Origin: Bacteroidia bacterium
GTDB lineage: Bacteria; Bacteroidota; Bacteroidia; Bacteroidales; CAJPTX01
Direction: 5' to 3'
Length of the DNA: 14,244 nt
Assembly: GCA_905373665.1 (NCBI GenBank)
Contig: CAJPTV010000058.1
Location: forward strand, 1 to 14,244
In this document: positions 1 to 6,368 of the stretch, one piece after another
Layout: each line of letters opens with the position of its first letter
How positions within the stretch are numbered: position 1 is the first letter of the stretch
Translations under genes and position numbers: made by a program
Notes under the pieces: generated by a model
Databases searched by the model: none
What the model was told of the DNA's origin: nothing
The model's input: only the letters and a program-made list of their open reading frames with translations

Positions 1-799
1 ATTCGCCGTCCGAGGCTACCGTAACGCCTTTTATGTCTTTTAAAGCATTGCAATTCTCATCGGTGACCTGAGTGCCTGCTATGTAGAGTTCATACTTCTT
101 TGCCACTACTTTCCCTATCGTCACCTCCTTCACCTTATTCCCCTCTGCATCTACTACGGCGTTTTCCGCAGCCTTCCACTCAGCGCCCTCGGGGGCTATT
201 ATCTGACATCCCTCTAGGGTGACGGTCTTAAAATTATCAATAGCTGCCTCGCTCCCCTTAGCTATTACCTTAGCATTCTTGATGATGAGTGTACCTTTAT
301 CATCGTCATTTCCAGCAATGCCCTGCTTTCCAGTCGCTTCGAGCGTGATATCGGAAATAGTAAGGAGCGTGCCATTAACGTAAATGGCTGAATTACCGTC
401 ATTTACGATAATAAGAGATCCATTGCCTTCAATCTCCGTCGTGTAAAAACAGTTCAAGGCTGACCAAGTGCTCGCTTCTAAACGATTCGTCCCCGAGATT
501 ACTATTTTTAGCCCCTTTATTTCTCTATTCCAAATTGCATTTCTACCACTGCTAGCCGAGACTGTTATTCCCTTCATCGTCAGCGTTTTCGTGGTTGGGT
601 CGTACTTAAATTCGCCGTCCGAGGCTACCGTAACGCCTTTTATGTCTTTTAAAGCATTGCAATTGGCATCGGTGACTTGCGTGCCAGCAATATAGAGTTC
701 GTATTTTTCCGCCATCGCGGGCAAAGACGAAAACATAAGCAGCACCATAAGTACTACCGATAACAGCCCATAACCTGTGTAGAATTTCTGTCTATTCAT
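1..799 (-). CDS. Secreted repeat-domain surface protein, N-terminal part (runs off the left edge)
   Basis: No stop codon is reached before the edge, so 266 codons of a longer gene are visible. The start at 799 is the ATG that gives a clear signal peptide: MNRQK, then a hydrophobic core (about residues 11-26) and a probable cleavage after PAMA (residue 30). The mature protein begins EKYELYIAGTQVTDANC (from residue 31). After 203 residues the same opening recurs as KKYELYIAGTQVTDENC (about residue 236), so the protein is built from at least two repeats of about 203 residues. Within a unit there are many short beta-strand-like stretches (YDPTTKTLTMKGITV, LKIVISG, GSLIIVNDG, GTLIIKNAKV), which suggests a beta-solenoid-like fold. 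Similar 'LYIAGTQVT...YDP.TKTLT' repeats are known from secreted proteins of oral and gut Bacteroidales; function and ligand are unknown. By eye the gene is richer in A+T than the rest of the window. Confident as a gene, not confident of a role. Confidence 0.85.
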   Translation of the reverse strand, partial: MNRQKFYTGYGLLSVVLMVLLMFSSLPAMAEKYELYIAGTQVTDANCNALKDIKGVTVASDGEFKYDPTTKTLTMKGITVSASSGRNAIWNREIKGLKIVISGTNRLEASTWSALNCFYTTEIEGNGSLIIVNDGNSAIYVNGTLLTISDITLEATGKQGIAGNDDDKGTLIIKNAKVIAKGSEAAIDNFKTVTLEGCQIIAPEGAEWKAAENAVVDAEGNKVKEVTIGKVVAKKYELYIAGTQVTDENCNALKDIKGVTVASDGE

Positions 800-852
800 A
801 ATGTTAGCCCCCCATTACTTTAGGTTTATACGTGAATCATACTCTTCACAGG

Positions 853-875
853 CAAAGTAACAAAAAGTCAACAAA
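853..875 (-). promoter_or_regulatory. Possible promoter of the secreted repeat protein
   Basis: Read on the minus strand, TTACTTTG (853-860) matches the Bacteroidetes -7 consensus TAnnTTTG at all but one position, about 54 bases before the start codon. A TTTG (872-875) lies 11 bases upstream of it, closer than the usual 19-21 base spacing, so the assignment is weak. Confidence 0.3.
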
Positions 876-906
876 AAGAGCAGCATAATTGCAGAAAATA
901 CCTAGG

Positions 907-1080
907 CGCTAAGGGCGCGCCGCCCGTGGTTATGGAGGGGCGATTTAGAGGCGACAAGCGAGGTTTGGTGACGTAGCGGAGCAGGTGTTTTTTTGAGAGG
1001 CGTTTTCCGCATCGATTTATTATGAGCCTTGCGGCGCAGGGCGTAGCATGCTGCGGCGCTAAGGGCGCGCCGCCCGTGGT
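907..1080. repeat. Two direct copies of a 24-bp palindromic module in the 800-1283 gap
   Basis: The 24-base module starting CGCTAAGGGCGCGCCGCCC and ending GTGGT is present identically at 907-930 and 1057-1080. Its core is the perfect palindrome GGCGCGCC. Between the copies is another module, CGCATCGATTTATTATG (from 1009), followed by a hairpin-forming GC-rich stretch. Related modules occur at 5993, 6101, 6264, 13813, 13831 and 13938. The rest of the 800-1283 gap contains no credible gene. Confidence 0.8.
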
Positions 1081-1103
1081 GGAGGAGAGGCGGGGGGAAG
1101 GGA

Positions 1104-1205
1104 AGCGCAAGCGTTGCTAGGAGGATGTGTCAAAATACAACACCATTTTTCGCATTGATTCATTATGCGCCTTGCGGCGCAGGGCGTAGCATGCTGCGCC
1201 CCTAC
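1104..1205. repeat. Fragment of the modular repeat element with one TGTGTCAAAATA end
   Basis: GAGGATGTGTCAAAATACAA (1121-1140) resembles the left end of the 5792-6369 element. It is followed by TTTTTCGCATTGATTCATT (1146-1164), a hairpin GCGCC-TTGC-GGCGC (1167-1180) and a near-perfect 20-bp palindrome GGGCGTAGCATGCTGCGCCC (1182-1201). Just before it, AGCGCAAGCGTTGCTAG (1104-1120) recurs in variant form near 14178. No matching opposite end is found nearby, so this looks like a partial or decayed copy. Positions 1206-1283 show nothing recognisable. Confidence 0.7.
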
Positions 1206-1283
1206 AGGACCCCGGAACCCCACCATTCGGTTGAAAAGGGTGGAGGAGAGTCAGGATGATCGGAGAAGTGGTTCTGAGGATTC

Positions 1284-3251
1284 TTAGCGTAAGCGGTTCT
1301 CTCGCATACGCTGATTATACGACTGAAGGAGAGACTCCAGACGCCGCGTCAGGATGGCGGCACGCTGCGGAGCGCTATCTAAAAGATTGTGATCAAGGAA
1401 ATTATCATGCTGATAATCAAATAGCGCTACAGGGCGCTCTCCATCGTGATGCAACACATAACCGCCCTCCATCAGCTGATACATACCGTCATAGTCGGTT
1501 ATTGCAAAGTGCGGATCACGACGGCTGAACATATTGCTACCAAAAGCGACGAATGGGTCTGAATACCCAAGAAGACTCAACACCGTCGGCAAAACATCCG
1601 CCTGCTGCACCGTCGTGGTCTCATCACGCCCCCGTAGGTCACTCCCCGGCGCATAAAGCAACATCGGCGTAGCAAAACCCATCACAGGCGTCCGATACTC
1701 TGGGCGAAGACGACCGTTAGCGTGATCGGCCGTAATAACAAACAACGTCTTCTCAAACCACGGCTGCCGAGCCGCTGCCTGAAAAAACTTCCCCAACGCA
1801 TGGTCCGTATAGCCGATGCAACGCACCAAGGGTTCGCCCTCATCGGGGAATACCCCCTCGTACGCCCGAGGTATCTGAAAAGGGTCGTGACTCGAAAGGG
1901 TAAACACTGTTCCTAAAAAGGGCTGTGGCAGGGTAGATAACTCCGCCACCATCCGCTGCAAGAAGGGCTCGTCCCAGATGCCCCACACCCCGTCAAAGTC
2001 AGCATCGTTCGCATACTCATCTTTTCCAAAATAGTGCGTATACCCCGCCTGCTTCACAAAAGCATCAAACCCCATAGAGCCATTGGGTGCGCCGTGAAAA
2101 AACGTTGTGGTGTAACCCAACGCACTGAGCGCCGCCCCCAACCCGAGAATGCGATTCCCCGAATAGTGTGACGTTACAAAGTGACCATGCAGCGGAGGGA
2201 TTGACGCCAACACCGAAGGCATCGCATCAATACTCTTCCGTCCATTCGCAAAAGCGTTTTGGAAAAGATACCCCTCGGCTGCTAACGAATCAAAACAGGG
2301 CGTATACCCCTTGTACCCCTCGATATGGCGGTTCAGTGTCCCCACATATTGCCGCGCAAAGCTCTCGATGATAATCACGACCACGTTCCGCCCCCGTAGT
2401 GCCCCGAAATGCGCCGTGCTATCTTGCGCTAAGCGGTGTACGGGCTGGAAATAGTGCGCTGCCTCCTCCTCGCTCGCAAAGAAGTGCTTTTCTGGAAGCT
2501 CCCGCTTGCCGAGCGTCCGTATAATACAATAAGGGGTATTGAGTACCAAGGCGCGGTGCTCGATCTTGTCTACCGAGACATTGGCATAGCTCATCCCGAG
2601 CGGTCGCCAACTTTTCGCAAAACTTCCCCCACGAAGCCCCCATGCCGCAAAGGTCGCAAAAGCGAGGGTGAAAGAGAGTTGTAGCGGATAATAGAGAAAC
2701 CAACGCAGCCGCCCCCCGACGAAATAGGTCGGGCGCACCCGCTGGTAAAGCACTACCATGAGCCCAATCCCCAATACCGCCAACAGGGTGATGTACCAAT
2801 ACTCTGCCATGAGGTGGAGAAAGAAGCCCGCCCCCTCGTTGGAAAACTCGCTAAAGACGACCGCCGTCGTACGCCGCAGGGTATTGGGGTAGTAGACACA
2901 GTCCGCCAGCCCTGCCATCCACCCGAGGGCGTTGGGTAGGTAATAGCTCCATGCCACCCAACGTTGATAACCGCGCCAGCGACGCATCGGCAACGGCACA
3001 ATACTCAGCACCAAAAACAGCAGGTTAAGATAAAGCACACCTGCCGTATCAAAGCGCAAACCGCCACTCCATGCGCGCACCACCTGCTCCAAACGCATAT
3101 CGGCGAAATGCGCATAGTTGAAAAGATAGAAGAGTCCGCGTGAGAGACCAAAAAAGAGATATGCGAGTGCCAAGCGATAGAGTAACGCTACCACAAACGA
3201 GGTCTCCCATACTCGCAAGTGGGGGAGACGCTTTCCCCAGAACCAACGCAT
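1284..3251 (-). CDS. LTA synthase family (sulfatase-fold) membrane phosphotransferase
   Basis: A 655-residue membrane protein with about five hydrophobic segments in the first 210 residues (roughly 18-45, 69-88, 96-117, 150-170, 185-206), then a periplasmic sulfatase-type catalytic domain (about 285-600). Visible active-site landmarks match LtaS: IIIESFARQYVG (metal ligand E296), GRKSIDAMPS with S340 where LtaS has its nucleophilic threonine, FFHG (384-387), TLSSHDPF (451-458) and FVITADHANG (D509, H510 as metal ligands). Family members move phosphoglycerol or phosphoethanolamine head groups onto polymers, glycans or lipids outside the cytoplasmic membrane. A Gram-negative bacteroidete has no classical lipoteichoic acid, so the acceptor is unknown; modification of lipid A, glycolipid or periplasmic glycan is possible. 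Last gene of the operon: its ATG at 3251 directly follows the stop of mqnC with no gap. No convincing terminator is seen downstream. Confidence 0.9.
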   Translation of the reverse strand: MRWFWGKRLPHLRVWETSFVVALLYRLALAYLFFGLSRGLFYLFNYAHFADMRLEQVVRAWSGGLRFDTAGVLYLNLLFLVLSIVPLPMRRWRGYQRWVAWSYYLPNALGWMAGLADCVYYPNTLRRTTAVVFSEFSNEGAGFFLHLMAEYWYITLLAVLGIGLMVVLYQRVRPTYFVGGRLRWFLYYPLQLSFTLAFATFAAWGLRGGSFAKSWRPLGMSYANVSVDKIEHRALVLNTPYCIIRTLGKRELPEKHFFASEEEAAHYFQPVHRLAQDSTAHFGALRGRNVVVIIIESFARQYVGTLNRHIEGYKGYTPCFDSLAAEGYLFQNAFANGRKSIDAMPSVLASIPPLHGHFVTSHYSGNRILGLGAALSALGYTTTFFHGAPNGSMGFDAFVKQAGYTHYFGKDEYANDADFDGVWGIWDEPFLQRMVAELSTLPQPFLGTVFTLSSHDPFQIPRAYEGVFPDEGEPLVRCIGYTDHALGKFFQAAARQPWFEKTLFVITADHANGRLRPEYRTPVMGFATPMLLYAPGSDLRGRDETTTVQQADVLPTVLSLLGYSDPFVAFGSNMFSRRDPHFAITDYDGMYQLMEGGYVLHHDGERPVALFDYQHDNFLDHNLLDSAPQRAAILTRRLESLLQSYNQRMRENRLR

Positions 3252-4340
3252 CTACAAAAGTTCGTAAGCTTGGTTACGTTGCCGAGGGGTAAACCCCGCA
3301 TCGCATATAAGCGCGGTCATCCCCGCCTTATCCATCCGAAAGTGTCGTCCTGTTGACGCCACCACGTTCTCTTCAATCATGATAGACCCCATGTCGTCTG
3401 CTCCTCCCCAGAGCGATTGTGCTGCCACCTCGTGCCCCACCGTCAGCCACGAGGCTTGAATATGCGGAATATTGCACAGCACGATACGTGCCACGGCTAT
3501 CAGCCGCAGGTGTTCCGTCCCCGTTACGGGCTGGTAGTGGTATTGCGCTGCAAGGCGTGTGCCGTTCCCTTGAAAAGGCCATGCGATAAAGGCTAAAAAG
3601 CCACGCCGCCCCTCTGCCACTGCCTCGGCTTGGAAGTCCCGTAGGGTGAGCAGATGTTGTAACCGTTCAGAGAGGGTCTCCACGTGCCCATACATCATCG
3701 TGGCGGAGGTCAAGAGTCCCATCCGTTGCGCCTCACGCATCACCTCCAGCCATGCCGCTGCGCTCGCTTTGCGGGGTGAAATCAGTTGCCGCACACGGTC
3801 GTTAAGGATTTCTGCGCCTGCCCCGGGTAACGAATCTAACCCTGCAGCGACGAGCCGCTCCAGCGTCTGGCGAATCGAAAGCCCTCCACGTTCGGCGATA
3901 TAAACGACCTCGGGCGGCCCAAGGGCATGTAACTTCACCGTCGGGAACTCTGACTTGAGCCAACGAAAGAGCGCCTCATAGTCCGCCAATGCCATCCGCG
4001 GGTCAAGTCCTCCTTGCAACAATACTTGGTCGCCCCCTAGAGCTAAGAGCTCAGCGATTTTAAGCCGATACGCCTCTTTTGTGGTCGTAAACAGCGGCAC
4101 ATTCCCTGCCCCTACGTGAAAGCCACAGAAAAGGCACGCCGACGCACAGGCATTGGTAATATTGATGTTCCGATCGATTTGCCACGTCACCTCGCCCACC
4201 CCCACCTGCTGACATCTCACACGGTGCGCCACAGCCATCAGCTCATCCAAGGGGGCAGCCTCCCACAAATGCTGGGTCTCCGCCAAAGAGAACCATTCCC
4301 CAGCGAGCGCCTTTTCATAAAGAACCCCGAGTGTCGTCAT
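3252..4340 (-). CDS. mqnC: Cyclic dehypoxanthinyl futalosine synthase, radical SAM enzyme
   Basis: A 362-residue radical SAM protein with the cluster motif CxxxCxxC at C65, C69 and C72 (NACASACLFCGF). It aligns by eye along its length with MqnC: IDRNINITN before the cluster, LLALGGDQVLLQGGLDP (about 98-114), ISPRKASAAAWLEVMR, TSATMMYGHVET, AWPFQGNGT, IPHIQASWLTVG and MGSIMIEENVV near the end. MqnC closes dehypoxanthine futalosine into the cyclic intermediate of the futalosine route to menaquinone, in the cytoplasm. The tryptophan-containing W-x-F-Q stretch favours MqnC over the related MqnE; CofH is the other relative to exclude. The start ATG overlaps the stop of the upstream MATE gene in ATGA, which fixes the start and suggests translational coupling. 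No other menaquinone gene is in the window. Confidence 0.88.
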   Translation of the reverse strand: MTTLGVLYEKALAGEWFSLAETQHLWEAAPLDELMAVAHRVRCQQVGVGEVTWQIDRNINITNACASACLFCGFHVGAGNVPLFTTTKEAYRLKIAELLALGGDQVLLQGGLDPRMALADYEALFRWLKSEFPTVKLHALGPPEVVYIAERGGLSIRQTLERLVAAGLDSLPGAGAEILNDRVRQLISPRKASAAAWLEVMREAQRMGLLTSATMMYGHVETLSERLQHLLTLRDFQAEAVAEGRRGFLAFIAWPFQGNGTRLAAQYHYQPVTGTEHLRLIAVARIVLCNIPHIQASWLTVGHEVAAQSLWGGADDMGSIMIEENVVASTGRHFRMDKAGMTALICDAGFTPRQRNQAYELL

Positions 4341-5749
4341 CTTTTTCGAGCTAAAGAGGGGTGAATTAACCGCTGTAATCGATAGAACTCACGCATGATG
4401 ATCACCACAAAGACGATTGCCGAAAGGACGTCTGAAACGGGCGTAGCACGCCAAATCCCCTCTAAGCCCCAAAAGTGGGGGAGGAGAAAGAGCATCGACA
4501 CCAGCAGCACTATCTGCCGTACCACGGTTAAGATCGCCGAGGTCACGGCGTTCCCGATTGACTGGAAATAACCGATGGCGATAATCTGCATCCCCACCAG
4601 TGGCAGGGCTAGAAAATAGACGCGCATGGCAGGAATCCCGTGCGTTTGCAGCTCGCCCGCCGTCTTCTCAAAGAAGCGAATGATGGGGCTCGGGAAAAGC
4701 TCCACCAGCAAGAAGCCGACAACGGCAATCCCCGTTCCCACCGCCAAAGCATAGCGGAACGTCGTACGCAGACGCTTATAGTGCTTAGCCCCCACACAGT
4801 ACCCATAAATGGGTTGCGAGGCTTGATTAAGCGCCACGATCGACATCATCAGGAGCATCGAAATCGAGTTCACCACCCCGAGCACACTCATATCATAGTC
4901 GTCGCCGTAGGTCAGAAGTTGCTTGTTGAAGATACTCTGTACTAGGCTCGCTGCAATCTGAATCATAAAGGGCGCAAAGCCAATCGCAAAGATAGAAAGG
5001 GTGTCTGTCCACGAAAAACGTAAATTGCTCCACCGCAACTTAAGCATCGACCGACGACGCAAGAAGTAGCCGACAACCCACACGGCAAGCAACGCCTGCG
5101 AAATAAAGGTCGCCCATGCCGCCCCAGGGACGCCCCACCCGAAGAGGAAAATAAAGATGGGGTCTAACACCACGTTGGTGACGGCACTGATGAGCATGCT
5201 ATACATCGCCATCCGTGCACTCCCCTCGGCGCGGATAAAGTTGTTCATAGAGTAGCCCACGAGAGAGAAGATTGAGCCCAAGAGGTTTATCTCCAAGTAG
5301 ACCTTCGCATATTCGTGGGTTTGCGCCGTCACGCCGAAAAAGCGGAGCAACGGTTCCATAACCAGCAACCCCGTTACGGCAAAGATGACCCCCACGATGA
5401 GCATCAGCACAAACGCGTGCCCCATAATCCGCTCCGCGCCCACATAGTCCCCTTTTCCAAGAGCTATGGAGACGCGCACCGAGCCGCCTATCCCGATCAA
5501 CATCCCCAAGGCTACGCGCACCAGTACGACGGGGAAAATGGCGCTCAACGCTGCCAGCGCGAGGGGGTCTACTTGCCCTAGAAAGACGCGGTCGACAATG
5601 TTGTAAAGAGCCGATACGATGACACCGACGAGCGCAGGTAGAAAATATTTAAGAAGAAGCTTGAGGATAGGCTCTGTACGCATCTCCTCCCACTTACCTT
5701 CGCGTGCCCTTTCGGCGACCGACTCCTCCACGACTAAATGGTCATTCAT
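4337..5749 (-). CDS. MATE family multidrug/cation efflux transporter
   Basis: A 470-residue polytopic membrane protein with the twofold architecture of MATE transporters. The first half begins LLLKYFLPALVGVIVSALYN (31-50) followed by IVDRVFLG, and includes NNFIRAEGSARMAMY (169-183) and NVVLDPIFIFLFGWGVPGAA (192-211). The second half repeats the pattern (about 250-455), with NQASQPIYGYCVGAKHYKR (308-326) and GIWRATPVSDVLSAI. About twelve hydrophobic segments are visible and the length is typical. The family exports drugs or other organic cations by Na+ or H+ antiport; subtype (NorM-, DinF- or MepA-like) and substrate cannot be set from sequence alone, though the sequence looks MepA/DinF-like. 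First gene of an operon with mqnC and the LtaS-like gene. A 22-residue polar N-terminus precedes a second methionine (M23), which is an alternative start. The repeat element ends only 42 bases upstream, so the promoter lies in or next to it. Confidence 0.9.
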   Translation of the reverse strand: MNDHLVVEESVAERAREGKWEEMRTEPILKLLLKYFLPALVGVIVSALYNIVDRVFLGQVDPLALAALSAIFPVVLVRVALGMLIGIGGSVRVSIALGKGDYVGAERIMGHAFVLMLIVGVIFAVTGLLVMEPLLRFFGVTAQTHEYAKVYLEINLLGSIFSLVGYSMNNFIRAEGSARMAMYSMLISAVTNVVLDPIFIFLFGWGVPGAAWATFISQALLAVWVVGYFLRRRSMLKLRWSNLRFSWTDTLSIFAIGFAPFMIQIAASLVQSIFNKQLLTYGDDYDMSVLGVVNSISMLLMMSIVALNQASQPIYGYCVGAKHYKRLRTTFRYALAVGTGIAVVGFLLVELFPSPIIRFFEKTAGELQTHGIPAMRVYFLALPLVGMQIIAIGYFQSIGNAVTSAILTVVRQIVLLVSMLFLLPHFWGLEGIWRATPVSDVLSAIVFVVIIMREFYRLQRLIHPSLARKR

Positions 5750-5876
5750 CCAAAATCTCTATCCGACCCTTTCGCCTCCACTATCTGGGACGAGGGGGTG
5801 TGTCAAAATATAACATTACCTTTCGCATCGGTCCTCACGCCGGACGGGCGGGGGTTAAGGAGAGTCGCGGGAAGGT

Positions 5877-5941
5877 AAATGCAAATCACCGAGGCGGCAC
5901 GTAGTGCCGAGTTGCGGGCGTAGCACGCTACGCCCCTACAG
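5877..5941. repeat. Two-hairpin repeat module, copy 1 (full length)
   Basis: This 65-bp unit begins AAATGCAAATCACCGAGG and contains hairpin GGCAC-GTA-GTGCC (5896-5908) and the perfect inverted repeat GGGCGTAGC-AC-GCTACGCCC (5916-5935). It ends CCTACAG. Confidence 0.85.
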
Positions 5942-6044
5942 AACCCCACCATTTTTCGCATCGATTCATTATGCGCCTTACGGCGCAGGGCGGTCCTAAG
6001 GGCGGACGGCCCGTGGTGAAGGAGGGGCGTGGTGGGGAAGGGTA

Positions 6045-6100
6045 AAATGCAAATCACCAAGGCGGCACATAGTGCCGAGTTGCGGGCGTAGCACGCTACG
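6045..6100. repeat. Two-hairpin repeat module, copy 2 (right end replaced)
   Basis: Matches copy 1 with two single-base changes (ACCAAGG for ACCGAGG, CACATAG for CACGTAG). After GCACGCTACG it switches directly into the GTCCTAAGGGCGCGCC module, losing the CCCCTACAG end. Confidence 0.85.
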
Positions 6101-6140
6101 GTCCTAAGGGCGCGCCACCCAGTGGGCGCAATGTGCGGTA

Positions 6141-6205
6141 AAATGCAAATCACCAAGGCGGCACGTAGTGCCGAGTTGCGGGCGTAGCACGCTACGCCCC
6201 TACAG
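6141..6205. repeat. Two-hairpin repeat module, copy 3 (full length)
   Basis: Full 65-bp unit, differing from copy 1 only by ACCAAGG. It directly follows the module CCCAGTGGGCGCAATGTGCGG. Confidence 0.85.
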
Positions 6206-6303
6206 AAGAGGGAGATACAGAGAGTTATAAGAGAGACGGTTTTTCGCATCGGTTCATTATGCGGTCCTAAGGGCGGACGGCCCAGTGGGCGCAATGTGCG
6301 GTA

Positions 6304-6354
6304 GAATGCAAATCACCGAGGCGGCACGTAGTGCCGAGTTGCGGGCGTAGCGTA
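6304..6354. repeat. Two-hairpin repeat module, copy 4 (cut by the element end)
   Basis: Matches copies 1-3 through GCGGGCGTAGC and then runs straight into the terminal inverted repeat TATCTTGACACACC, so the right half of the second hairpin is missing. Confidence 0.8.
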
Positions 6355-6368
6355 TCTTGACACACCCT

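Noticed and set aside
468..695. 75-codon plus-strand open frame
   Set aside because: It is antisense to the secreted repeat protein, whose signal peptide and repeats explain the region.
868..1110. 80-codon minus-strand open frame containing a duplicated TTGGAPLAP
   Set aside because: The duplication is only the translation of the two identical 24-bp modules.
1215..1245. CCACC/GGTGG hairpin as terminator of the LtaS-like operon
   Set aside because: Only five pairs with a long loop and no T-run on the minus strand.
5803..6294. 163-codon open frame on the minus strand across the repeat element
   Set aside because: Its translation just repeats the modules (VACYARNSALRAA recurs three to four times) and it has no start context or domain; it is repeat DNA that happens to be open.
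5877..6354. CRISPR-like array (four copies of a repeated unit)
   Set aside because: Copies start 168, 96 and 163 bases apart, the units are 51-65 bp with internal hairpins, the intervening DNA is itself repetitive, and no cas gene is present.
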